From: Albula goreensis
Taxonomy: Eukaryota; Chordata; Actinopteri; Albuliformes; Albulidae
Assembly: GCA_022829145.1 (NCBI GenBank)
Contig: CM040758.1
Coordinates: forward strand, 26,555,575-26,619,574
Direction of reading: 5' to 3'
Length of the DNA: 64,000 nt
Below, one piece after another: positions 19,148 to 30,145 of the stretch. Within the stretch, counting starts at the first letter, position 1. Every line of letters starts with the position of its first letter. The position numbers and the translations under genes were made by a program. Below the pieces are notes generated by a model. That model was not told the DNA's origin, did not search any database, and saw only the letters and a list, made by a program, of their open reading frames with translations.

Positions 19148-21769
19148 ATGTCGAACGAGATTGTCTTCCGTACACAGCTTACCTCCATCATGGAGGTACT
19201 GGCTAATGCAGCCGTGGAAGAAATCTGCAAACTCGTAAATGATGGCTATGCGATCTTGAATCTGGAGATATCAGAGTACCAGAAAGAGAACGAGTCTCTT
19301 AAAATGCAGTTACACATGATGGAGCTGAAGGCTGCGCAAGGCTGCGTAGAGAGAGTAACTGCTCGAGAGAACTCTCTAACTAATTGTTTTGACGGAGCTG
19401 CAGGGGAAAATCCGAGAGGAACATCAAGTAAGTAGCTAGCGAATGCATCTCCCAAGTCTTACTATTCTGTCTATGACTGAAGTGCATTAAGTGATGTTTT
19501 CAGTTAATTTTCGTGGTGCTTACAAAGTGTATATCTTGCATTTGTATCATGCAGTTTAACCTTGTCGCTATTGTACTCCACGCTTGTTTCAGAGGAGGGT
19601 CCTAACCTGGCTGCAAAGAGGGTGTTTGGCAGTTCCCGAGGGTTCGGTCCGCCAGCGCCTCACAGGATACGGGACCAGGTTAGTTCCCTGTGTCATCACA
19701 CTCTTTAGCCCAAACGCAGCAACATGTGCTGTTGCTCCCCCGTTTTTTAAACCAAATAATACTTATTCTCAGTTTGGCTGGTTCTCCCTAAAATACCTGC
19801 TGTACCCAGACTGGATGTGGTAGACAGTTGGTAGTCACTACCTCATTGCAAATTATGAGGCACACGGAAATACCAAATAAGTAGTGCTAGTTTTTTTGTT
19901 TTGAGTCGGGAAGCTTTATGTCACAGTGAAATACGAGGTATCCACTAAACAAAAAAAACACTAGTTAGTCCCTAAACATGTAGTTTTGGCAGTGAACAAA
20001 ATAATTATTTTTTTATCAAAATAAAACAAACTGTGTGGCTGGTAGCTTTTTTGATGTAATATTTTTCCATGTGACTTGCTTTGTTTTTCTTGTAACTTAA
20101 TTTGTTTTATCACTGCACACGTTTTTATTTCCATGTGACTTGCCTTGTGTTTCAGTGGGTCAAATTGTTTTTATTATGTCATGGAATTTCCTCCCTAGGC
20201 CAATTTCTGGTTCATAAATTGGCCTTTAAATAACTGGTTTGATCCTGTGCAGCTAAAGCTTTCATGTAAAATCACCATGTTACTCTGTTTCAGTTTGCAG
20301 AAACAGAAAATACCAGAAATGCTCCAATTCTTATCAAAGAGGAAAACAGTGAGGAGTGCAGTGACCCAAAGACAGACCTGGATATCCATGGGCAGGGTAA
20401 GTGGCTTGCTTATGGTTTACTATCGAAGGGGACTGGCCAGGGGGCCGCTGTTAAGTGTACTGTGTGGAGGTGGAAAATTCCTCATTCAGAGAGTAAGTTT
20501 TGACATGTTGAACACTGTAAAACTGCATGCTCTGATGCTATTTGTTCTGATACAAAGTTACTTGTGTGGATTGGTCTTCATAATAAGTTTTTTGCAGATA
20601 TATTATAAAGACAGTTAGTCTGGACTCTGTAGGCCTAAAATAAAGAATTTGTAGTCAGTGCAGCTTTATCGCCTCCTGCAGGGGCGTCAGAGCCAAGTGC
20701 CGGTGATGCAGAAGTGGATCCAGTCGCCATGGGCGTGGAGGTGTCACCATCACCGGTGCGAGCAGATGAGATGGACGAACTGCACGGGACCGGGCACAGC
20801 GTTTGGGAGGTCAGTGGCTCGGAAGCCGTCCTTAACTCTGAGACACAGAACAAATCTGTTCGGCAGAAGAGGCTCAAACGCGCAGTGGCGGCGTCCGAGC
20901 AAGGTGCGGGACAGCTGAGCGGCCGGGGGTCAGAGGCCATTTTAGCGTACGAGGCTCCGGGACGCCCACTGACTTTCATAGGCCTGGAGATCCAGGATCC
21001 GTCTTGCAGTTTGAGTACAGGAGACACTGAGGGGCAGCTGGTTTGCCCAGACCCACAGCTCATTCCGAATGAGTCTGAAGGCGCTAGTGTAGATACAGCG
21101 GACCTCAAACCGAGTGTGATGGTAATGGAATCCGTTAAGGCGGAGTCTGAGAGCTTGCTTTGCGAGTGGGACAAAGAAGGCGCGCCGCTGACGGGTAACG
21201 CACAGCACAGACGCTACGGAGACAGTGAGACAGGTGAAGAGATGCATCCAGAACTCATTAACGTAATGCTTCACCCGCACGCCCAGCTGAGGGCCGCGGC
21301 GGAAATCGCCACGGTGACAGCGTCGACGGCCTCGAATTTCGACTTGATAGGTCTGGACGGGAGCGTCACTCGCAAGAGAAGTTACGCCGCACCGGAAGGC
21401 CCGAGCTCGGTGAAGGAGAAGCGGTTCATCTGCAAATACTGTGGGAAGGGTTTCAACCGACAGAACGCCCTGGATATACACCAGAGGGTCCACACGGGTG
21501 AGAAACCGTTCCGGTGCGCGCAGTGCGGGAAGCAGTTTTCCGACTCCAGCAACCACAGGCGGCATCAGAGCGTGCACTCACGAGAGAGACCGTTCAGCTG
21601 TACGCAGTGCGAGAGGAGTTTCTCTCACCACTATCAGCTCCGGGTGCACCAGCGCATCCACACAGGGGACAGACCGTACAGCTGCGTGCACTGCGGGAAG
21701 AGATTCGGTGAAAGGAGCTTCCTCAGGATACATCAGCAGAGGGACCATGCACTCCTCTATGCGACGTGA
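19148..21769 (+). CDS. Gene C: four-finger C2H2 zinc-finger protein
   Basis: The exons are 19148-19427, 19593-19678, 20294-20396 and 20682-21769, giving 518 residues in open frame with phases 1, 0, 1. E1 encodes [20 protein letters not shown] and the coiled coil [17 protein letters not shown]3 has the [11 protein letters not shown] peptide. The terminal exon has the cluster linker: [13 protein letters not shown], a diverged [10 protein letters not shown] where paralogues read DPCCSYSTET, and [11 protein letters not shown]. Four fingers follow (21422-21756). The second finger reads SDSSNHRRH, with His where the conserved helix Leu should be. The last finger ends H-x4-H. The terminal exon is GC-rich (many CG dinucleotides) compared with its AT-rich flanks. 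It is followed by the 37-bp minisatellite. Confidence 0.85.
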
Positions 21770-21916
21770 AGTTTCTTCGCTAGTTAAGGGGAGGCAGGGA
21801 AGTTTAGTGGTTGGTTTGATGCCATTGAAATCACAACCTTGTATAGAACTGTTGATTTGCTATATTGATGGTTTTTATCAAGAGCGTGTGAGTTGAGTCA
21901 TTGTTACATTACTGGT

Positions 21917-22493
21917 TTAACTCCAGTCCTGGAGGGCCACAGTTTCTGCAGGTTTAACCCCAGTCCTGGAGGGCCGCAGTGTCTGCAGGCTTAACTCCAG
22001 TCCTGGAGGGCCGCAGTGTCTGCAGGTTTAACCCCAGTCCTGGAGGGCCGCAGTGTCTGCAGGCTTAACTCCAGTCCTGGAGGGCTGCAGTGTCTGCAGG
22101 TTGAACCCCAGTCCTGGAGGGCCACGGTGTCTGCAGGTTGAACCCCAGTCCTGGAGGGCCACAGTTTCTGCAGGTTTAACTCCAGTCCTGGAGGGCTGCA
22201 GTGTCTGCAGGTTGAACCCCAGTCCTGGAGGGCCACGGTGTCTGCAGGTTGAACCCCAGTCCTGGAGGGCCGCAGTGTCTGCATGTTTAACTCCAGACCT
22301 GGAGGGCTGCAGTGTCTGCAGGTTTAACCCCAGTCCTGGAGGGCCGCAGTGTCTGCATGTTTAACTCCAGTCCTGTAGGGCCGCAGTGTCTGCAGGTTTA
22401 ACCCCAGTCCTGGAGGGCCGCAGTGTCTGCAGGTTTAACTCCAGTTCTGGAAGGCGGCTGTGTCTGCAGGTTTAACTCCAGTCCTGGAGGGCC
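21917..22493 (+). repeat. 37-bp minisatellite, about 15 units
   Basis: Head-to-tail units contain AACTCCAGTCCTGGAGGGCC and GCAGTGTCTGCAGGTTT with point variants (AACCCC, GCATG, CTGTAGGG). It is the same unit as at 7708-8025 but in the opposite orientation. Because 37 is not a multiple of three, three units make a 37-codon period; this creates long artificial ORFs on both strands here. Confidence 0.92.
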
Positions 22494-25400
22494 ATAGCAC
22501 CTGCTACCTTTGATAATTTCTCTGATGCCTGTGAGTTCCACTTCAGTGGTCCTCTCACTGTATCGCCATGGCGACCTGCATGCTGGGACTGTAGAGCGTG
22601 TGCAGTGATGGCGTAAGGAGACAGAGTGGTATTGGGTGAGAGGGCATGAAAACTGACCAATAATATGGCATAATACTCATCAACACTGCACTCCACCAAA
22701 ATTTTCCACCGTCCCACTCACACGCTCTGATCTGTAGTAGCTTACAACTGCATCATGGGAATATGAGTTCAATTTGCATGGCAGAGGAGAAAAAGGTTAC
22801 TAAACAGCCAGTAATGGTCCATCATGGCCTGAGACATGATAAAATAGAAGAGCACATCACTGACTTAATTAGCCTTCACTTGGCTCCTAAGAATTACCCT
22901 TAAAGCAAAGTGCGCTGTAAGAGTAAAATGAGGGAGAATATGTGTGTTCTCTCCGTTAATCATGATGCTGAATTTTGCTCAAACTTCCTTACAGCATTCC
23001 TTACCAGCATGTATATATGTGACCGCACTGAAGTACTAATAAAATTCAGCCATGCTAACCAGAACAAAAATACAAATTATTTGCACAACTCCTAATAAGA
23101 AAAAACATAACCATAAGTTGTGCGGTCGCTCCAAATACCACCGATACTTTAACATCTCTCGTATTTGTGAAATGCCCTTAACTTTTAAGATTTAAGATTT
23201 ATTTATTTTTATTTATTTTAAGGATTTATACAGATTAGATCAAAAGTCCCTGCTGTTTGAAAAATGTATTGCTTGCAATTTGTTTTTTCCAAGGTAAGAC
23301 TGAGCACCATGGTGATAACATGTGTCGGTCAACGGTAGAGGTTCATGGTGGTTGCATGAAAGAATTAATTTGATAACGCATAACATACACTGTTATCGTG
23401 CTGTGTATAATTTATGCATTTTTAAATATTTAGAATATATTTTAACATTTTATATGTGTTATGTTTCATGTTAATACTTGAAAAATATACAAAATGTCTC
23501 AAACTTATAGAAAACTTCAAATAGAAAATATGCAAACTTGTATGTACTTTAATGTACAGTAGAACCTCTGAAATACAGTTTAGAACCATTTGTAATTTTA
23601 AAAATGTTCATAAATTTGAAAGTAAATTCAATACACATAGATTCCAAGCTCTTTAGCCCTTTTGTTTGGGATCACGTTCACGCTACTGTAATATTTTAAA
23701 TAGGCTACTACTTCTAAAGCTGCAAACCCTTCGTTCACTTAAACTAATAGCCGATGTCAGTTTTAGTTTCCTGCTGTTTTGGCATCTTCTGTGGGCTCTG
23801 TGATTTAGTATTCAGACACTGGCCCACCATAGTGCTAGGACATGCCTTCTTAATTCTGACAGTACTAAGATGGTACTTCGATACCTCAGTGAAAAGCTTG
23901 ATTCGTCTCCAAAAATGTTTGTATTTTTAGTATCAGCGTTGACAGAAAAGCTTGACACTTATGCTGCTAAATAGCAAGCTACTCCCGGGTTCGTCAAGTG
24001 TTCGGTTGACCGGTCAGTGCGTAACTCTGAGGTTTGCATCTCTGATGGTATAATGTAAATAACATGTGAACTGTGAGCTGTGTATGTCACCCTGAGAAAA
24101 GTGTGATTTTATAAGCAAATTATTAAATAAAAAACTATATTTTCCATACTTGTTCAGGTGGCCCTGGTCATTGGTATCTTTCCCTGTTGCACTCTGTACT
24201 GCACTACCTTGTGTCCTCGTGCTCACTGTGTGGAGTCCAGCCACTCTGCAGTGTCGACTTTTTTACAGCTGCAATTTTAGGGATTTCCACTAAGATGCAC
24301 ATATGAATATTATACTTCAGTATCCAAGGGAATATGATTTGACATTTTCCGATGTGAGGGGAAAAACAATACACTGTCCATTTCAGAAGCTCAGCCTCTG
24401 AAGACGCTTTGGCTTGCATTTGTCGTTTCATTGAAGCCATCTCTCACACAGCTGGTTACATCAGCTTCAGCTTCTGGTGACTCTGACCTCATGATCCTGT
24501 TCATCAGAAGGGTGGGCAATATTTCAATGTAATTTTTGAAAGTACTTTTTATCTCAGAGATTGGGCAGTACCTCTCACTTCAAGGGAGGCAATTACTTTC
24601 TGCGCACGCAGTTTTGTTTGGAACCAGTGCTATTTGATGCAGCTCAGTGAACTGGAAACCTATTTGAACAGCTACCTAGCTGCTCTCAGAAATGAGGAAA
24701 TACACCCACAGTCTCTAGTGACTTCAGAGTATTAGTATTCCTCATTGGTATAAAAAAACACAATAGTCATTGAACTTCAATATAAGCAGACCAGACATTC
24801 ACAAAGGGAGGCAGCCATGATTACAAAGCATTATGTCTAGCATGAGTTATTGGTTGGCAATGCACCGCTTTCTTCACCTGATCCAATAACACCATACTGC
24901 TAGTAACTGTCTTTATCCAGCACAAAAAAACCCACTTTCTAACAAAGTACAATAAAAAAAATTAATGCAGATGGGAGAATGCTGAATCAGGGTCAGTTTT
25001 CCACTGTCCCTGTCCTAAACATACATTATCATAAACTGATCCAAGATCAGCCCATTCCATTTGCACAAAGTTGAGGGAATTACTGCGCTCATAAGCAATA
25101 AGACTGAAAGCACTCTGATACAAGTATGAAGTAAGCCAATCCAATACACTGCCCCATCCAGAGTTGTCTGCATTTTGCTGCAAAATCTACTTGATACTGG
25201 AAAGTTAGCAAGACCCCAAATGTGCTATAATATAAAAAAGAAAAAAGCGGCCATATTTGTATATGCTGGTTTTGCATTTTCTTTTAGTAGTATTGTTTGA
25301 GCACTTGTGCAAAACATTTCATAGCAATTTACAGCAATCTTTCTCAGCGGTCCCACCCCCTTCATCTCCCCCAAAACTGCCCCTTTACCTCAGGCATGTC

Positions 25401-25530
25401 AAACCTTCTGTTCCCCACCAGCTGACAAAACTTATATTCTTTGCTGTTTTTGTAAAGTACACTGTGTGTACACTGCAGTGCTTTTTTCCTGAAGCTGAAT
25501 TGACTTACAGTTTTCGTTGCTCTGTTGCAG
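22494..25530. other. Noncoding stretch, no gene recognised
   Basis: About 3 kb of AT-rich sequence between gene C and the first exon of unit D/E. I searched by eye for an E1 exon ([14 protein letters not shown]) and did not find one. It contains a SINE-like head at about 23990-24070 and otherwise random ORFs. Confidence 0.4.
23990..24070 (+). repeat. tRNA-derived SINE head
   Basis: The stretch with CGGTTGACCGGTCAGTGCGT (A-box-like) and GAGGTTTGCATCTCTGATGG (B-box-like) is nearly complementary to 26245-26325. Two copies in opposite orientation with tRNA-like boxes suggest a SINE family. Confidence 0.4.
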
Positions 25531-27183
25531 TGTGCAGACATGGAGGAGGGAAGGACTGAACCACTCCTTATAAAGGAGGAGAGACTGGAGGAGGAGAGCG
25601 ACCCACTGGAAGAGCTCATCAGGGAAGAGAGTAAGTAAATACACATATTTTGTATTCATGTGGGTGTGAAAGGATGTGTTACATTTTCAATCCTCTATTT
25701 ATTTAATACCTACAAGGTAATATTTGTAAAAATGGGGATACAATTTAAACTTTTGTCAGGACCTTAATAAATTGTTATGTATTTAACAGTAAATATCCAG
25801 TGTTATGTCTCATCATCAGTAACAAAAAATATTTTAAAAAGTACAATAGGGATGCTAAAAAAGTGACAATGTTAATTTTATCACTAATCTGATAAGAGAT
25901 GACTGTATATAGCTGTGCATAAATAGGCCCTTACAGTGTAACCTATTTTTTCAGCAGTTCTGGAAAACTATGCTCAGTGTTCTGAATGCATATATTAACT
26001 GGATTAGCCAATCGTCTCAAGTTGCAGAAAGGCCTTATGAGAACTCATGTGGTGTCTCTCCATGGCTCTTTGTGGATCCATGTAATTTGCATATTAGTCC
26101 ACGTGTTCATAAAATTATGAAGAATAAATGAATGCACCTGTGCTTCCTATGCTTGAAGGTATCCTACCCTATTGCATGCACTTTTGTGAGTCACTCTGAA
26201 CAAGGCTGTCTGCTAAATTCCTACATGTACATTTTTAATAAAAGATGTTCACATGTTATTTACACTATACCATCAGAGATTCAAACCTCAGAGTTACGCA
26301 CTGACCAGTCAACCGAACAGTGTACCACAGGTAGCTCATGGGTTGCTGTGCCATTTTTCTTTCTGTTTCATGATGGTTCAACTCTCCCTTCATCTACTTT
26401 AATATTACAGGATTTGAACGCCCAAGTTCACTGCAGTTCAGCTGGTGGTGTTTGTGACTTTTAAAATGGAATGTTCAGTATTACTTATGCTGTTTCTAAC
26501 CGGGAAATTCTGGGGGTGCATTCTCTAGCGCTTCTGACCACGAGAGCCACATGTGTAACTCACAGCTACGGTCGGTTCCTCCCACAGGGGAAGGTACTGG
26601 AAGTGGCCCATCTTCCGTCAAGTCTCTCACGGTGACACACGAGGTCATGGTGTTAGAACCCACACCTGCCAAAGTGCAAGCCGCGATGCCTTCCGCCTGG
26701 AACAGGGAACCGGCATGGGGATCAGTTCGGACTCAAAACCGACACTGCCACGAGGCCCGGAAGAGAAGCAAAACGCAGGCAGATCGAGCCCAAACAGGAC
26801 GGAGAGAGAGCAGAGCGGTCCTTGACGCAGGCGGACTTCCCCCTTCCGACGAGAGCTTCACAGCCGCGCAGAGCCTGGCGGTTAACCACCCGTGGTCTGG
26901 CAAGGAAAGAAGGACGCACCTATGCAAGTACTGCGGCAAAGCTTTCAATTTCGTGAGCGAGATGAAGATCCACCTTAGAGTCCACACGGGAGAGAAACCT
27001 TACCATTGCGCGCAGTGCGGGCGGGCCTTCAGAAAGTCTTGCGGCCTGACGAAGCACCAGAGGATCCACACGGGGGAGAGACCATACAGCTGCCCGCAGT
27101 GTGGGAAGAAGTTCTCAGACGGCAGTAATCTGCGGAGACATCTGAACATTCACGCTGGATATAAGCTATCGTACGGAGTCTGA
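25531..27183 (+). CDS. Unit D: E3 plus three-finger terminal exon, no own E1
   Basis: E3 is 25531-25630 ([20 protein letters not shown]) with strong acceptor and donor, and the terminal exon is 26588-27183, both fitting the cluster phases. The E3 has an in-frame ATG at 25540 in a fair context, giving 228 residues if used. Otherwise an upstream E1/E2, for example those of gene C, would have to supply the start. The terminal exon lacks the WEVSG linker and has three fingers: [34 protein letters not shown] and [17 protein letters not shown], joined by TGEKPY/TGERPY. The exon is GC-rich against an AT-rich background. A second terminal exon at 28017 could use the same E3. Confidence 0.65.
26131..26330 (-). 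repeat. SINE-like element, minus strand
   Basis: The 26264-26325 part is the reverse complement of a tRNA-like head also seen at 23990. The 26190-26222 part (GTGAGTCACTCTGAACAAGG, CTGTCTGCTAAATT) matches the tail type common in fish SINE/MITE families. It lies in the intron between E3 and the first terminal exon of unit D. Confidence 0.45.
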
Positions 27184-28016
27184 GAAGGAATCGGGCTGCT
27201 CACAACACACAGAGCTGGAATCGGTGCCCTGCCCTACCCCTCCACCTAAGTAACACTATCGAAGAGGGCTGTATGTACTATGACATGCATCTGTACTGAC
27301 AGTATTTATCTGGGCTTTTTTCACAATTGTTAAATGCATTATTGATGAATTGGTGAAGATTGGCATACATAGATTTGTAAAATTTCATCTTTCCGTTGTG
27401 AACAGTAATAAAATGTTTACCATTTTGCACAATGGTGACACATTTTGAATAATGCAACCTGAATTGTGGTCTTGTTTCAGTAGTTAATCTCTCACAAATG
27501 TTTCAGAATTCTTGGAAGGTGGCAATGTTTTGCTTGCTGGTATGACTTTAGGTAGCAAAGTGGATAGTACATTATGACATGAAAATATTGTGGTCAATAT
27601 GAAATTCAATGAAAAACGTCACACCTGGCCCTGCTTTGGAGGTTCTGGAATTTTGATGAATGCGATGGTCAGTTTTTCTTTTGTCAGGATTTTTAAAAAT
27701 CTATTTTACAGTGTTAGATATGTTTGGTTGATGTTATGTCTTGTGAAACAACGCAATAAAACCCTAACATTGCAAATAAAGCCTATGGTCTTTCACCACT
27801 CTGATGAAACTGTTGAAGGTATGATTATTTTCACTGGTTGGGAGGGCCTCATGAGTTATCTTGGTAATAAAGTATTCTTCATCTGTTGTTTGTAATTCCT
27901 CAAACAATGCATATTGTCTTTTTATTGTACAACATAAATCCTGTCGTTTGTAGCCCCTCATGTTTGGAATTGCAGAGCTGACAGTTTTGTTATTTTTAAT
28001 TCCCCTCTACCCACAG
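27184..28016. other. Spacer between two terminal exons
   Basis: This holds the 3' UTR of unit D with AATAAA near 27408, then AT-rich sequence and a branch/pyrimidine region before the acceptor at 28016. No E1, E2 or E3 exon is visible. Confidence 0.4.
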
Positions 28017-29065
28017 GAGCTGTGGAGTTGAGACCAGGTGGTGGGGAAAGACCTCCCGTTCAGGAAGTGCAGAATAAAGCAGCCAATCACACAGAGGAGC
28101 TCAGTGAGCAGCACAGGACCCGACACGGAGTTTGGGAGGTCAGTGGACCGGAGCCTGTCCTCAAAGCTGAGGCAGAGACTGAAAGTGCGCACCAGGGGGA
28201 GAACCAACAGAGAACAGGACGACTGAATCGTCTGGACTCTGAGCTTGTAATGTTTGACAGACCAGGCCAGCTGGGGACTTACTCTATGCAAGGGAATGGG
28301 GAAGTGGACGGTTTTGATCCATCAGAAATAAATTCCCAGAGCGCATTAGCTGATTCAGAACTCCAGTCAGGTCCCATAACAGAGGAGGGATGTTCAAGGA
28401 AAAGCATGTCCTCCAAAGCTTCCCAAGACGCAAAACCAGACGTGGTAGTGGTCGACTCTGCGCCGTTTGAAATGGAGGTGATGCAGTCTGTATGGAATAT
28501 GGAGACCTGCTCAGGAATGGACGACGCGCAGCACAGACACGGCAGAGGAGAGCACACGCCGAACGTTTGCGCCCCGTACACGGACCTGCTGTTCACAGAG
28601 AGCGCGGCCATGCCACAGTCTGAAGAACTACATGCAAATGGACAACAAGCCTCCTATGAGAATAATATGTTGTCAGTAAGTCCAACGGCCGCATGTGGAG
28701 CAGGCACAAGGAAGGAAAGATACGTTTGTAAATGCTGTGGGAAGAGTTGCACCCGTGCAAGCGGCCTTAGAGCTCATCAGAGGGTCCACACTGGCGAGAA
28801 ACCATTTAGCTGCACGCTGTGCGGAAAAAAGTTTGCCGATTCAAGTAACCTACGCAAACATAAGAACATCCACACCGGAGAGAAGCTGTTTAGCTGTGTG
28901 CATTGTGGGAAGAAGTTCAATCAGTCTTATAATCTGAAAACTCACATGAGGATTCACACAAAAGGGAGGTGGTTCAGCTGTGAATATTGTTGGCAAGTGT
29001 TTTCTGAAAGTAGCCTCCTTAAATTACATCAGAAGAAAAAACATTCTGCTGCATTTTCCATGTAA
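28017..29065 (+). CDS. Unit E: four-finger terminal exon without own 5' exons
   Basis: A strong acceptor (ctctacccacag) opens an exon in the same phase as the other terminal exons. It reads the full cluster linker: RTRHGVWEVSGPEPVLKAE, SLDSELVMFDRPGQLGTY(S), then DVVVVDSAPFEMEVMQSVWN. Four fingers follow (28720-29045): CKCCGKSCTRASGLRAH, CTLCGKKFADSSNLRKH, CVHCGKKFNQSYNLKTH and CEYCWQVFSESSLLKLH. The DPCCSYSTET segment is missing. Together with E3 of unit D (from ATG 25540) it would give 379 residues. The opening peptide GGGERPPVQEVQNKAANHTE is nearly the same as in gene J. AATAAA near 29130. Confidence 0.65.
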
Positions 29066-30145
29066 TGAGATTCCACAATGAGATTGTGCTGGGAAAAAAA
29101 GATACATTTGATACCATTTACCATATTTAATAAAAATGAACTGTACAGAAAAGCAATACACCTGATGGCACTGTTTTCTATTTCTTAAAAAAAACAAAAA
29201 CAATGTAAGACAGTAGAAGTGGGCTCACACCTTTTTGTCAAGGTGCTGACTCTCAGTAGTATAAATAAGGAGGAGTGAAAGCAAGTTTAGAATTCCATGG
29301 CCACTATTCAATCACCATTCGTCCTTAAGTTTAGCTCACAAGTACATGCAAGTATTCCTTTTTACTTTCACTGACAATGTTTGTCTAGTTCTGCAATCAT
29401 AAAAATCAAATTGTCAAACTGTTCTTGTAGAGTAAAAGTTTTGAGTACAGTTTGAGGATAAATGATGATTTAATCCTGGCGAATGTTTATTTAAAAAGTT
29501 TTGGGGAAAAAAAAATGTTTTGGAGTTCTGTGACTGCATTTGAAAGAAAAAGTTTGATGTCAGTCAAAAATCAGCCAATAGCCAGTAATGTTTTTACTAA
29601 AAGTTGATATGTTAATTATGTTCACAAAACATTTGAAGGGTGTGCATAACCTTGGAGAGATTCACTGAAATTAAATTGACACTTGATGGCAAAAAAACAA
29701 AGCATTTCTTTTTTTACTTGATTCGCTAACCACTGTACTGAGTAAATGAGGAACATTGACAGCCCAGGGTGCCACACACAGAGCAGACCATCTCCAGAAC
29801 AGACGAAGCCCCTGTGCAGTCAGCCTACAGGTTCATTTTATTTTGTTACTTAGTATTTCTTATTTACTGCTTTATTGTAAGGCACTTTGATCTGCAAACC
29901 ATGTATGAAACATTTTTTAGATGTAATATACGGAAAGTTGTGCGTTTGGTTTCGAGTGTTTACGGTAGGGTACTGTTCCGTCATCGTTGCGAACGCATCA
30001 GTCCGGAAGTAATTGTTGGTCTAGTGAATGGCCAACATTACACTATAATAGTTGTCTTGTATTTTCATAAATACTTATCCGGCAACAGTAACATTTAACT
30101 TTGTGCGAAGATAACTTGCTAGAGTGTGCGAAGTGACTAAGAACA
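29066..30145. other. Spacer and promoter region of gene F
   Basis: Mostly AT-rich noncoding sequence. The last 150 bases are the likely promoter of gene F, with an ETS-type TCCGGAAGT at about 30001-30009. Confidence 0.4.

Noticed and set aside
21991..22364. Long ORFs on both strands and a regular 37-base period, CRISPR-like at first sight
   Set aside because: Units are directly adjacent with no unique spacers, and the ORFs arise because 37 bases repeat over three frames. It is a eukaryotic minisatellite.
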